A DNA stretch of 64,000 nt from Persicaria tinctoria (lineage: Eukaryota > Streptophyta > Magnoliopsida > Caryophyllales > Polygonaceae), in the NCBI GenBank assembly GCA_037127255.1, contig JBANSL010000008.1, forward strand, positions 36,531,373-36,595,372, given 5' to 3'. Shown here one piece after another: positions 1 to 11,176 of this stretch. Position 1 is the stretch's first letter, and every line of letters starts with the position of its first letter. Made by a program: the position numbers and the translations under genes. The notes under the pieces were generated by a model. That model did not search any database and was not told where the DNA came from. It was given only the letters and a program-made list of their open reading frames with translations.

Positions 1-1528
1 ACTTTTGAGCCTAATTCCTACAGCCATGCCAAGGGAATTTCATAATGGGAAAAGGCCATGACTTTGGAGCTTGATGCTCTTACCAGTAACCACACTTGGC
101 ATGTTCTTCCTCTCCCAAGTGGCAAGAAGGCTATAGGTTGTAAGTGGGTGTTCAAAATCAAGTACAAGCCTGATGGAAACATTGAGAGATATAAGGCTAG
201 GCTAGTAGCTAAAGGGTATAATCAGGTAAAGGAAAAAGACTATAAATAGACATTTTCCCCAGTAGCCAAACTATCTACAGTCAGAATTATTCTTGCTCTT
301 GCAGCTAGTAAGGGTTGGTCTCTTCACCAACTAGATGTGAACAATGCTTTCTTACATGGTTATTTAGAAGAAGAGGTTTACATGCACCCTCCTCCTGGCT
401 ACTCAGTTCCTGCTGGGCATGTATGCAAGCTTACTAGATCTCTATGTGGCCTTAAACAGGCTAGTAGGCAATGGAATTCTGAGCTCACAAAGTTCATGGT
501 CAGGATGGGGTTCACTCAGTCCTCTCATGACTACTCTTTATTTGTCAATGAAGCTGGTTCCTATATGACCATTGCTTTGGTCTATGTAGATGACATGCTC
601 TTACTAGGGAATTCTTCAGAAGAAATTGCTTCCACAAAACAGGCTCTACACAAAGTTTTCACCATCAAAGACTTGGGAATTGCTAGATATTTCTTAGGAA
701 TGGAAATTTCCAGATCTTCTCATGGCATTCTCCTTAACCAAAGGAAGTACATTCTTGATATTCTCAGGGATGCAAATATGGAAAATTGCAAATCCACTGA
801 CTTCCCTATGCAGCATGGAACAAAGCTTTCTCTTCATGATGGGGATCCCATCTCAAGACCTGAGGATTACAGAAGATTAGTGGGTAGATTGTTGTACCTC
901 ACCCTTACACGCCCTGACATTGCCTTTGCTGTTCAGCAATTGAGTCAATTCCTTCTTAATCCATTGCAACCTTACTGGAATGCCATGGTATACTTGCTCA
1001 GATATCTCAAAGGGTCCTTCAATCTAGCTCTCTCCTACTCTAGCAGTTCATGCCTATACAGATGCAGATTGGGGTAATTGTGTGGATACAGGAAGGTCTC
1101 TATCTGGGTATTGTGTGTTTCTAGGATCATCACTTATCTCCTGGAAAGCCAAGAAGCAGAAAGTTGTTTCTAAGTCTTCCACAGATAGTGAATATAGAGC
1201 TATGTCTATAGCTGCCAGTGAACTGGTGTGGGTTTAGGGTATTTTAGCTGATCTTGGCATATCAGTGACTCTCCCTGTCACCTTATTTTGTGATAACAAG
1301 AGTGCACAACAGCTTTCTCTCAATCCTGTCTTCCATGATAGGACAAAACACGTCAGAATTGACTCTCATTTCATCAGAGAAATGGTGACACAAGGGTTCA
1401 TTTCCACCAGATATGTTGCCTCCTCTTTACAGCTTGCTGACATTTTGACCAAGGCCTTGGGAGCTCATCAGCATACCTTTCTTCGTGCCAAGCTTGGTCT
1501 AGTGGTCCCTATGGCTAGTCCAGCTTGA
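1..1528 (+). pseudogene. Ty1/copia pol remnant (RT and RNase H), 5' end outside window
   Basis: The three frames spell the end of a copia polyprotein. The reverse transcriptase start (GCKWVFKIKYKPDG) and NNAFLHGYLEEEVYMHPPPG are followed by the catalytic YVDDML near 580. RNase H motifs ADWGNC, SSTDSEYRAMS and FCDNKSAQQL end in the C-terminal MASPA. It is broken three times: TAG at 247-249 (Gln to stop), a frameshift near 1046 and TAG at 1235-1237. The protein, its last residues and the following polypurine tract match the copia element at 25.5-30.8 kb, so both belong to one family. It was a retrotransposon polymerase and now cannot make a full protein. Confidence 0.93.
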
Positions 1529-1536
1529 GGGGGGCC
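1526..1536 (+). promoter_or_regulatory. Polypurine tract of the copia remnant
   Basis: The run TTGAGGGGGGCC overlaps the stop codon and lies directly before the LTR. The same run sits in the same place in the related element near 30528, which is why I read it as the plus-strand priming site. Confidence 0.75.
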
Positions 1537-1800
1537 TATGGGTTCATGTGGTCTAAGTGGCATAAGGGCAATTCTGTAATTTTGGTGAGGTTGTTTTACA
1601 ACCGAAACCAAACAGCTCAAATAGAGCATTTTGGCGCCAATTTCAGTTGTGTAACAAACTGAGTTTGTGTGTGAACACAGATCTGGGTTTTCACTCTCTT
1701 TTCCTCATGTAAAGAACAATTTCCTACATTTTGATTGGAGTCTTCGTTTTCTTCCATTTTTCTCCGATTTGTGTTTGTCAAAAAAACAGATACCCATTCT
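1537..1800 (+). repeat. 3' LTR of the copia remnant
   Basis: It begins TATGGGTTCATGTGG right after the polypurine tract. It shares blocks with the LTRs at 25525 and 30542 (TTGGCGCCAA, CAGTTGTGTAACAAA, GAACACAGAT). It is much more diverged than those LTRs are from each other, and I cannot fix its 3' end; somewhere between 1790 and 1880 is likely. No 5' partner is in the window. Confidence 0.7.
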
Positions 1801-1945
1801 CTGCTCGCAAAAAACATTAGAGCTGATACAAACTCATATTGAGAACTGGAAAAAAAATCTCTATGTTCGATGAGAATTTCGGAAAAACCCCAAACAGCTA
1901 AGACACAAATCTAAGAAAACCATTTCCTAGCAAAAACCACCCAAA

Positions 1946-2430
1946 GGGACTTTCAAACTAAATTTCGACGGCTCTACTCTTCCCAACAATGACAATTCGA
2001 CAAGAATAATCATAAGCAATTGGCTTGGGGAGCGATTCTTATTGATTATCGGATCATCGGTTGTCAAACCCCCCTCAACTTAGAAGCTCTAGCTTTGAAA
2101 CAAGGTGTTCTGAAAATATTACAATTACACATTCATAAAATTCTTATAGAAAGCGATCCTCAAATAATAATAAATCACTTGACAAACAAGCGGAACTCTC
2201 CATATATGGGAAATTGAAATGATTACAACTGATATCAAAATACTATTGTCGATCGTGAAAGAAGTCGCTTTCTTTCACGTTTCCTGCATGGGCAACAGAT
2301 TGGTGGATAAGATTGCACACCTTTGCCACTCAGCCGCCAGAGGTACCGACATTTCAAACAATCCCGGTCTTCGATCTCGACCTCATCCGAAAGGATGCCC
2401 TCGGTTAGAGTTTTCTCATCCGAATTATTT
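1946..2430 (+). pseudogene. RNase H-like (RVT_3-type) domain relic, copy 1
   Basis: Read across frames it gives KLNFDGSTLPNN, WGAILIDYRIIGC, LEALALKQGVLKILQL, ILIESDPQIIINHL, then FFHVSCMGNRLVDKIAHL and LIRKDALG. This is the order of the plant RNase H fold: Asp in FDGS, Glu in LEAL, Asp in ESD, Asp in VDKIA. Frameshifts and stops (for example TGA at 2217) show it is dead. The terminal LIRKDALG matches the ends of the copies at 24.4 and 51.5 kb. It probably derives from a LINE-type RNase H domain; no reverse transcriptase is attached. Confidence 0.7.
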
Positions 2431-2731
2431 TCTAATAAAAAAAAAAGTTTTTCTTCCAAATATTTTCTCACATTGGGTCTATAAAATATCTGATTTTTCA
2501 TTTAATTAATGTTCTGACAGTTTTCTTCTTAAATTTTTTTTTTTAATTTTAAGACAAATCATTAGATAATACACGACTATATAAATCATTAGGTTATCTC
2601 AAACCTATGTGTCATCGATCATTTAACATTGTAAAAAGTAATACACGACTAATGACTATGACTTGGAAGCACAAATGGCGGTTCATCATATGGATTTATA
2701 CGTTCCGTATGAATTCTGAATTAGTGATGGT

Positions 2732-2833
2732 GAGATATTACTACGTACTGTGATGATAGGTCCCCGGTTCGAACCCCGGAATGGCCGCTCTTTATTTACC
2801 AATTCAAGAGATATTACTACGTACTGTGATGAT
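2732..2833. repeat. 26-bp direct repeats flanking a tRNA T-arm-like fragment
   Basis: A 26-bp stretch starting GAGATATTACTACGTACTG occurs without mismatch at 2732-2757 and 2808-2833. The 50 bp between the copies contain CCCCGGTTCGAACCCCGG, which fits a tRNA T-arm (Pol III box B GGTTCGAA) with one stem mismatch. The layout is that of a target-site duplication around a severely 5'-truncated SINE or tRNA retrocopy, or a tandem duplication that trapped it. Confidence 0.6.
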
Positions 2834-3310
2834 GATCGACGATCGATGATGATTACCATCGTATTGATAACCATTATAAGTGGGTACAATATAGTAATAA
2901 TCTTATACGGAATACCGCGATTATCAAGTATATACATATACTCCGTAACTTGTAATTTTTTTAATTTATTATGTAAAGTTTTTAATTTAGTTATTGACTA
3001 AGTATATAATATATAAGATATATTATTAAAAAATTTATTATAATTTTAATATATCATTATGCTATTTAATTTAAAATGTTAACAAATTAAATTAAAATAT
3101 ATTATTAATGTTCTTCCATCGAAAATACAAGTTGAAAACTTTATAAAATATAAAGTTGAAAATTTTATTCTAAAAAATACAAGTAATCGAAAAAAATACA
3201 ATAGTAATAACCTTATACGGAATACCACGATAAGTAATTTTATACTAAAAAATACAAGTTGAAAATTTTGATGGTTATTATAACATGCAACCCTAATACA
3301 GTAGTAAATA
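2834..3310. other. AT-rich intergenic stretch without a gene
   Basis: The left part contains GATTACCATCGTATTGATAACC and a diverged relative of the sequence near 50.77-51.0 kb. The rest is low-complexity A/T with repeated AATACAAGTTGAAAA. I see no coding pattern. Confidence 0.5.
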
Positions 3311-3792
3311 CTCCATCCATCTCATAATTTAAGTCGTTTGACTTTTTTAATACTTCTAACATATTAAAAACTTTATAAAATGTTGGAAAAAAATTCCAAA
3401 ATTTTAAAATAATTTCAAATTTTTTTTTCAAGATTTTTAAAATAATCTCAAATTTAATACTATTAAATTTGAAATTATTTTTCAAAAATGAAAAAAAGTT
3501 TATATGATACTCCCTCCAATCCAAAATACATATAATTTGACTTTTTAACATGTATTTTAAGAAACTAAAAACTATATAATATATTAATTTTTTTATTATT
3601 ATTTTTTTACAATTTAATACTTATTATCAACAAATACTACTAGTAGTATTTAAGCTGTGAAAAAATAATTTTAAAAAAAAATGATATTTTATATAATTTT
3701 TACCCTTTTTAAATGTGTTAAAAAATCAAATAACGTATATTTTTAAATCGGAGATATTATAGAATTTTTAAATTCAAATGACCTAAATTATG
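3311..3792. mobile_element. MITE A, left part (split by MULE-1)
   Basis: It starts after a TA with CTCCATCCATCTCATAATTT. Its right end should be the inverted complement, and that is found in two pieces: GACCTAAATTATG at 3780-3792 and CCTAAATTATGAGATGAAAG at 18606-18625. A complete Stowaway-like palindrome was therefore cut by MULE-1, with CCTAAATTATG duplicated. Another MITE (3510-3757) is nested inside this part. Confidence 0.8.
3510..3757. mobile_element. MITE B, Stowaway-like, nested in MITE A
   Basis: It begins CTCCCTCCAATCCAAAATAC after TA, and its degenerate right end AAATCGGAGATAT is followed by TA. The arms are palindromic around a very AT-rich centre. No ORF. Confidence 0.7.
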
Positions 3793-3840
3793 GGAAATTG
3801 TTTGTCTTACCCTCTGGTAAGCTTACCCAAGGGTATTCCC

Positions 3841-4756
3841 ATGTCCATGGAAAAAGTAGACTACTTTTTAGGAAAAATAAATGTTTTAATAGGGGATAAA
3901 TAGGTTTGCTTTTTTGTGAGGTTCCATGCACCCCTATGTTATAATTACTACACCTATATTACTTCTCTCCCCTAATTAAATGAGTTTGTTAACTGATTTT
4001 GGGCGGTAATACATTGTCCGAAATGCTACACAAGTAACTCAACGGCTAGTATTAGTATGCAAATTAATTAATTACTGTAGTTCCAACTTAATTAGTTTAT
4101 ACTTGGTGTATACAACTAAATTAGTTCCAGCTCCTATAATTAAAAAAATGGGCGGTACTTTATACATAAATAATTTATAGACTTAGTTTATAATATACTG
4201 TACAACTAAATTAGTTCCAGCTCCTATATTTTATTATTTGGAACGTAATTAGTTATGGCTGTAATGAATAGTCTGTATATAAACTTTTTTACGAAAGTAT
4301 TATTTGGAGTATTTTGATACTTTGTTTATCTTTGGATATTTACACTGTGAAAATATAAAAAATTTAGGATTAGTTTATACTTGCATAATACTGTATATAG
4401 CTAACTCAATTAATACTACTATATACCTAATTCAAATAATCCGGCCCAATTGCGACCTCGGCCCGGCCCAATTGCTCCAAGTGCATCACCCTACTCCATC
4501 TGCTTCACCCTGATGCTTGGAGACGTTGAAGTTTACCTGTGTGAAACCGCAAACCGTAAGACAGTGACCCGCCCTCTTCGAAATTAACTCTTCCCTCCAT
4601 CCCAAGTCTCGACCGTCAACTTCAAAACACAATCATCCCCGGAACAGCACGACGAAATCAGTACCTTGAATCTCGCTATTGAGAACAAGAATCGTCAGTC
4701 GGGCGAGGCGTCTCTTACGTTTCAATATCACAGACCGCCACTCAATCTCCGAATTG
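3841..4756. other. MULE-1 left non-coding region and leader of the ORF1-like gene
   Basis: There is no ORF. TTAGTTCCAGCTCCTATA occurs twice (about 4120 and 4210). From about 4430 the base composition becomes mixed and resembles a 5' UTR. A candidate 5' UTR intron follows at 4757-4910 (GTAAGTC...AAATCAG), six bases before the next start codon. Confidence 0.5.
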
Positions 4757-4916
4757 GTAAGTCTCTCTGCTTTTAATCGGTCAGTTATGTTTGATTTTAT
4801 GTTCATTAGAGGTTGATTGTACTTGGGGTGGGCAGTGGGCGATTCTGGGTAGGCCTAGGGTTTCAGTAGATGTGTTATGAAACGAGTATAATTCCTGGTG
4901 TGGAAATCAGTTTGCA

Positions 4917-6712
4917 ATGGAGCAGGACTATCTCCAACTAACTACCCTGACAACGGAGCAGAAGGCGAAATGGTCAAAGTTAGCGGAAATGGACATTGCA
5001 CCGACTAAATTTTACGATGTTGCGACACTGAAACGGCTAGGAATGTTCGAAATTACGAAGTCAATGTTTGATCAGGAAGGGCTGTCGGGATTTTTGAACA
5101 AGAATGCGCCAACGTATCTAAGATATGTACTGGAATTCCTCTCGACCTTATCGGTACACAATGGCAACCAGATTTCATTTCACCTCAATGATGTGGAGAG
5201 GTTGCTATCCTACGACGAGTTGCGGGACATCCTCGGGATTTCTCGTGAACCTACCCCTGGCTGGAAGAAATCGGGCCACAATTTGAAAGATCTCTGGGTT
5301 GAAATTACAGGCAGACAGTTTGACGGTCAAAAAGGCGAGACTAACTCTTGGCTTGGGCATCCGTGCTTGGTCTTGGCACACAAAGTGATTAGGATGGCTT
5401 TTATGGGTCAGGGAGAGACCAGCAAGTTCATGGCTTCAGATTTTATATGGTTCCGGTGCTTTTTCGAAGAATGCAGCAACGTGCCTGACTGGACTTCTTT
5501 GTTTGTTGCATCTTGCATTCGAGATGCAACAAGCGGGAGCACGAAGGGCAAGTTAGCGTTGGGGGGTATGATCACACTGATCGCTAGGAAGTGGGAACCA
5601 GAACCGCCAGAATGGTTGGAGCAGATACATGGGTCTCATGTGTACGATGAGAGGAGTCTGAACACAGCCAGTCTGTTGAGCAACCCACTAGAGCCGGAGT
5701 TGCATTGGAAACCGAAGAAATCTTACCATAACGCGATATATTTGCCATGTCCCCTGCCGTATGGGAAGAGAGCTGCGGACTTCTGTATGACCAACTACGA
5801 AGATAAGAGTAGATCGGATCGGGATGAACGGAGTACACCGATGGACTTGGACGCCCCCCTGCCCGAGAAATAAATGATCAGATGGTAGTGCCAACGGAAG
5901 ATGGTATGGAGTGTGATACAAGGCTTTGTCCAACTAGTTCACCCGTTGAGGATCTGCACACGGAAGACGTTTGTCTGATTGAATACAAGCCCTTCACCTC
6001 ATCACATCCAGGGCCAGAAGGTGTGCATTCGCACCAAGGTGAATCCGGCTCTTCTGTTCCTTGGGAGCTGGTGTTACAAGGGATACAAGGAATTGCAAAC
6101 CGACAGTCCGATATGGACACGAAACTTCTGGAGATGGCGGACACTCAAAGATACATCTTGGATAGGATAAACCAAATATCCGATAGGCAGGATCGTTTGG
6201 GGGAAGAACTTGAGGAGATGCGTCTGAGTCAGGACTTGCATCACAGCCACCACACAGACGTGGAGATTAGTCTTCGGGACGTGTCGGCCAACCAACAGTC
6301 GATGTTTGATACGGTCCACCACATCGCCTGCCAAGTAGATGATCTTCGATTCTGGTCGCACCAGATGGATGGTGAGATGGAGTCAGTAAGGGATCAACAA
6401 GAGGTTACGGTGTTATATGTTCAGGCAATGGACGAAAACGCCCGCCACTTCTACCCAAATTATGCTGATCTGTACGCACCAACTCCAGAAATGCTCGATG
6501 CGGTTTCCACGCGACAATTTACCAGGGAAGGGCCTTTCAACGGTCGAAGAACTGTACGTTGGCCGGAGGACACAGGCGGTCCATCTCAAGGGCGTGGTGG
6601 AGGTCGGGATGGTGGTAGAGGACTTAGAGGAGGACTTCAGAATGGTGGTAGAGGAGAATTTCGGTATGGTGGTCGCGGTGGAGGTTGTCGTCATGCTGGG
6701 GGCCGGGGTTGA
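4917..6712 (+). CDS. ORF1-like protein with coiled coil and RGG tail, one frameshift
   Basis: Two frames, 4917-5873 (318 aa) and 5882-6712 (276 aa), look like one gene. The first ends next to a run of six C (5854-5859); one more C there would read through into the second frame, giving about 600 aa. Residues 1-290 (FYDVATLKRLGMFEITKSMF, LEFLSTLSVHNGNQISFHLN, YDELRDILGISRE) resemble the ATHILA ORF1 / plant 'putative transposon protein' N-terminal fold. The middle is acidic and heptad-rich (DRINQISDRQDRLGEELEEM), probably a coiled coil. The end is Gly/Arg-rich (GRGGGRDGGRGLRGG), an RGG box typical of RNA or nucleic-acid binding. The family call is from pattern memory; the function within a MULE is unknown. 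Confidence 0.65.
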
Positions 6713-6937
6713 CACTTTTGAAAACATTATGACACTTTCGTATTTTATGTTTGATACAATTGGTTAACTTTGATGATTTTTGTGTTTATCTATGGCATTG
6801 TTATGTAATCTACTATTAAATCTAGCACATTTTATTATCTACGATTTATGATTCTATGGCATTGTCGAAAACGTACAATATAGAGTATATATTGGTACAA
6901 TTAACTTGTGAATGGATTCAGGCTGGCTATGATTTGA

Positions 6938-7066
6938 GGCCCATTGTGGAAGTTTAAACAATGTTGGCTTGTTGCAAACCAAAAAGCCCATTTCAGGCCC
7001 ATTGCGGAAGTTTAAACAATGTTGGCTTGTTGCAAACCAAAAACCCCATTTGAGGCCCATTGCGGA
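6938..7066. repeat. 61-bp tandem repeat, about 2.2 copies
   Basis: The unit AGGCCCATTGYGGAAGTTTA plus AACAATGTTGGCTTGTTGCA repeats with few differences, followed by a third partial copy. It lies in the 3' flank of the ORF1-like gene. Confidence 0.85.
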
Positions 7067-7299
7067 AGCCCACGATAATCTATGTTGAACTATTATTTTT
7101 CATTCAAATGTGAAAATTATAAGTATTTCAACTACCAAATGAAATTATTGGCTACGTGAGTTAGACAACTGTTTTATTAACTTGAGATACTTGATAATTT
7201 AAGATACTCCCACTTTGAATACTTATAATCTACTTGCAAAAGATCTATATAATACTTTACCATTAACTTGAGATACTTGAGAAGTTAACATCTTAACTT

Positions 7300-8262
7300 A
7301 CCTGAGTTTTCCTCAAAACATACTCTTATTGTATTCTAACAACAATTTATTAGCTAATATAATGTTTTATTAAACATTTATTAGTTACTTATATGATTTT
7401 TTTTCAAAACATACTCTTATAGTATTCTAATAAGAATTTAGTAGAAGTGGAGTAAGGTTTTATTGAACATTTGTTAGTTACTTATCTGAGTTACCCTCAA
7501 AACATACTCTTATTGTATTCTAATAAGAATTTAGTAGTTAATATAATGTTTTATTAAACGTTTGTTAGTTACTTGTATGAGATTTCCTCAAAACATACTC
7601 TTATAGTATTCTAATATGAATTTAGTAGTTAGTATATGGTTTTATTAAACATTTGTTAGTTACTTATGTGATTTTTACTCAAAACATATTCTTATATTAT
7701 TCTAATAAGAATTTAGAATTTATTATAATGTTTTATTACACGTTTATTAGTTACTTGTATGAGATTCCCTCAAAACATACTCTTATAGTATTCTAATATG
7801 AATTTAGTAGTTAGTATAAGATTTTATTAAACATTTGTTAGTTACTTATGTGATTTTTACTCAAAACATATTCTTATAGTATTCTAATAAGAATTTAGAA
7901 TTTATTATAATGTTTTATTACACGTTTATTAGTTACTTGTATGAGATTCCCTCAAAACATAGTCTTATAGTATTCTAATATGAATTTAGTAGTTAGTATA
8001 AGGTTTTATTAAACATTTGTTAGTTACTTATGTGATTTTTACTCAAAACATATTCTTATAGTATTCTAATAAGAATTTAGAATTTATTATAATGTTTTAT
8101 TACACGTTTGTTAGTTACTTGTATGAGATTTCCTCAAAACATACTCTTATAGTATTCTAATATGAATGTAGTAGTTAATATAATGTTTTACTAAACATTT
8201 GTTAGTTACTTATATGATTTTTCCTCAAAACATACTCATATAGTATTCTATTATGAAATTTT
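7300..8262. repeat. 91-bp tandem array, 11 copies, in MULE-1
   Basis: TCAAAACATA recurs at 7312, 7404, 7497, 7588, 7679, 7770, 7861, 7952, 8043, 8134 and 8225, a spacing of 91-93 bp. Adjacent units alternate between two types (TTTAGTAGTTAGTAT and TTTAGAATTTATTAT), so the middle is a 182-bp dimer array. Most units hold an internal dyad of the form ATTCTTATAGTATTCTAATA followed by AGAAT. No ORF. Confidence 0.92.
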
Positions 8263-8407
8263 CCACATTCAGGGTGCCAATTATTCAAATATATAAAAAT
8301 GTGGGCGATAATTTCAATAAACAGGGTGCCGATTTGGAATGAAACATAAAATGATTATGCACAACGGTGCAATAAAACAAAATCTATGTATACCTCCCTA
8401 TTTTCGA

Positions 8408-9352
8408 GGCCCATCCATATTGGTGCAACGCTTAGCACACGGATTGAAATCTTGGACCGTTAGATTTAAGAAATAAAGGGTCGCGATTGCATACACGGCA
8501 TGCGAATGGCTGCTGCTTACAACGCTGCCTCGGACCCACAACATTCCCGACCAATCATAGCCCATAGCGTGTCTTTAAATTTTGGTAAAAAAGAAAAGAA
8601 AAGTAGCATTTATGCGAATGGCTGATGCATTGCTAGATGCACCCATGCATAGAAGCCGTTGGATTTCAATTAATAAAGAGCCAAGATTGCATACAAGCCA
8701 TGCGAATGGCTGATGCATCCCTTGATGCTTCGGAATCACAATTTATCCATGAATGCTACTGTACTTTTATTTTCAAAAAAAATAACAATTTGTTTTTTAG
8801 AGTTCAATTCGGTCAGATTTATTTTTATTGTTATTAGTATTATTACGGAGTACAGTACTAATTCAGTAATTTGTATAATAATAATAATAATTAATATAAG
8901 ATTAATTTAATAATAATAATACTAATAATAATATTTTTATTATTGTAATAATTATTATTACTATTACTATTACGAAAAAATAGTGAAAGTAATACGCAAC
9001 TATTAGAATATGCACAAAAAATAATAAGAGCCAGTATTATTAAACAAAAGTATTTATAAACAAAAGTATTTTAGATTATTATAGGTTTTATTTTATGAAA
9101 CAATATAATTTTTTTTTTGATTGGCATATGAAACAATATAATTACACTACGTAAGGTTACAAAAAATTAATAAAGGAAATAACCATCTCTATTGGTGCAA
9201 GGCCGAGCCACCGGATTAACATCTTGCACCGTTGGATTTCAATAAATAAAGGGCCACGATTCCAGACAAGCCATGCGAATGGCTGATGCTTTTCACGCTG
9301 CTTCGGACCCACAACATTCCCGGCCAATCATAGCCCGGCGCGTGTATCATGA
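8408..9352. repeat. Three dispersed copies of a roughly 165-bp repeat
   Basis: Copies lie at 8408-8575, about 8630-8755 (partial) and 9184-9352. They share TGCGAATGGCTG, GGACCCACAACATTCCC and CCAATCATAGCCC. The DNA between them is AT-rich with ATT/AAT microsatellite tracts (8870-8970). I see no gene. Confidence 0.8.
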
Positions 9353-9383
9353 TCCATAAATGCTACTATTTTTTTTATATAAA

Positions 9384-10770
9384 AAAATCACTAATTGGAG
9401 GAGTAGATTGGAATAAATATTTTGATTTAAAACCAATAGTTAGTAACATAAAGAAATTAAATAGAGACTTAAGTGAAAAATAAGAAACAAAGGATAATGA
9501 AACAAAATCAAAGAAAATTGGAACACGAGTGAAGTTATCGGTCAAGACTCGTAAAATTACTCTAAGATTCACTTACACATCATCGTAATTAAACTCTTCT
9601 CGATTAAGAGTTCACATACATAGTTACTAAAAAAACAATATGAGTTAAGCCCGATAGTTATATTAGATTGGAATAAATATTTTGATTTAAAACCAATAGT
9701 TAGTAACATAAAGAAATTAAATAGAGACTTAAGTGAAAAATAAGAAACAAAGGATAATGAAACAAAATCAAAGAAAATTGGAACACGAGTGAAGTTATCG
9801 GTCAAGACTCGTAAAATTACTCTAAGATTCACTTACACATCATCGTAATTAAACTCTTCTCGATTAAGAGTTCACATACATAGTTACTAAAAAAACAATA
9901 TGAGTTAAGCCCGATAGTTATATTAGATTGGAATGAATATTTTGATTTAAAACCAATAGTTAGTAACATAAAGAAATTAAATAGAGACTTAAGTGAAAAA
10001 TAAGAAACAAAGGATAATGAAACAAAATCAAAGAAAATTGGAACACGAGTGAAGTTATCGGTCAAGACTCGTAAAATTACTCTAAGATTCACTTACACAT
10101 CATCGTAATTAAACTCTTCTCGATTAAGAGTTCACATACATAGTTACTAAAAAAACAATACTACCTCCGTTCCATAATACATGGGCTTTTCTTTTTTGAC
10201 ACGTTTTTTAAGGAGCGAAAAACTCTATGAAATATTAGTTTTTTAATCAAATTTTTTATATCATTTGATACTTATTACTAATAAGTATCAAGCTATATAA
10301 AAAATTTAATTAAAAAAATAATATTTCATATAGTTTTTCGCTTCTTAAAAAGCGTGCCAAAAACTAAAAACCCATGTATTTTGGAACGGAGGGAGTATGA
10401 GTTAAGCCCGATAGTTATATTAGATTGGAATGAATATTTTGATTTAAAACCAATAGTTAGTAACATAAAGAAATTAAATAGAGACTTAAGTGAAAAATAA
10501 GAAACAAAGGATAATGAAACAAAATCAAAGAAAATTGGAACACGAGTGAAGTTATCGGTCAAGACTCGTAAAATTACTCTAAGATTCACTTACACATCAT
10601 CGTAATTAAACTCTTCTCGATTAAGAGTTCACATACATAGTTACTAAAAAAACAATATGAGTTAAGCCCGATAGTTATATTAGATTGGAATGAATATTTT
10701 GATTTAAAACCAATAGTTAGTAACATAAAGAAATTAAATAGAGACTTAGTGAAAAATAAGAAACAAAGGA
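9384..10770. repeat. 260-bp tandem array, about 4.3 copies, interrupted by a MITE
   Basis: A 260-bp unit beginning ATTGGAATRAATATTTTGAT starts near 9408, 9668, 9928, 10425 and 10685, the last truncated at about 10770. Copies are almost identical, differing by single bases such as AATAAAT/AATGAAT, so expansion or homogenisation is recent. The third copy contains a Stowaway MITE at 10161-10395. The identical minus-strand reading frames here only mirror the repeat. Confidence 0.93.
10161..10395. mobile_element. Stowaway-type MITE inside the 260-bp array
   Basis: A 235-bp palindrome with ends CTACCTCCGTTCC and GGAACGGAGGGAG, flanked by TA on both sides (10159-10160, 10396-10397). Removing it restores a normal 260-bp unit. 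The copy at 19153-19387 belongs to the same subfamily. Confidence 0.92.
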
Positions 10771-10789
10771 CAACATTAATAATAATTAA

Positions 10790-11176
10790 TGGATAGATAC
10801 GAGGGTCGTAGAGCTCCAGGATAGATACAGGGAGCTGCAGTCTGAATTGAATGCAGCGGAACGGGGACGACAGTGTTTAGCCGGGAAACTAGAGGTTCGT
10901 GATGGGCAGCTTCAGATGGCTACTGCATTGATCGCCACCCTTAAGGACCGCCTACAGGAGAACGAAGCGGCGATGGCGGCTGCAAAACAGCTCCTGCTGC
11001 AGCGGGAGGGGTCGGAAGCGAACAAAGATAGGCTGCTGCTGATCGCCAAGGAGGAGGTGGCCAAGTCACGACAAGGTCAGGCAAAGTCGGGCACGGTGAT
11101 CATGTCCTTGATCCAGGTCATTGTCGCCATGGCCTGGATCACCTTGGCAGCGGTGGTGGCCTACCTCTTCAAGTGA
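10790..11176 (+). CDS. Coiled-coil protein with C-terminal membrane anchor (3' exon)
   Basis: The frame runs from the end of the tandem array to a stop at 11174-11176. The visible protein is charged and helical (ELQDRYRELQSELNAAERG, LKDRLQENEAAMAAAKQ), then has one hydrophobic segment near the end (IMSLIQVIVAMAWITLAAVV) followed by AYLFK. That is the layout of a tail-anchored membrane protein. There is no ATG in this frame; the first possible start is TTG at 10847, so this is probably a last exon whose upstream exon was lost or lies before the array. GC content is much higher than in the flanks. Small coiled-coil proteins with such tails accompany some plant transposons; function unknown. Confidence 0.5.
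   Translation, partial: WIDTRVVELQDRYRELQSELNAAERGRQCLAGKLEVRDGQLQMATALIATLKDRLQENEAAMAAAKQLLLQREGSEANKDRLLLIAKEEVAKSRQGQAKSGTVIMSLIQVIVAMAWITLAAVVAYLFK

Noticed and set aside
2750..2800. Functional tRNA gene at the GGTTCGAACCCC motif
   Set aside because: No acceptor, D or anticodon arms upstream; only a T-arm fragment with a stem mismatch.
9375..10589. Four near-identical minus-strand reading frames (65-87 aa) that could pass for a tandem gene family
   Set aside because: They only mirror the 260-bp tandem repeat; no promoter, no domain, and frames are cut at unit borders.
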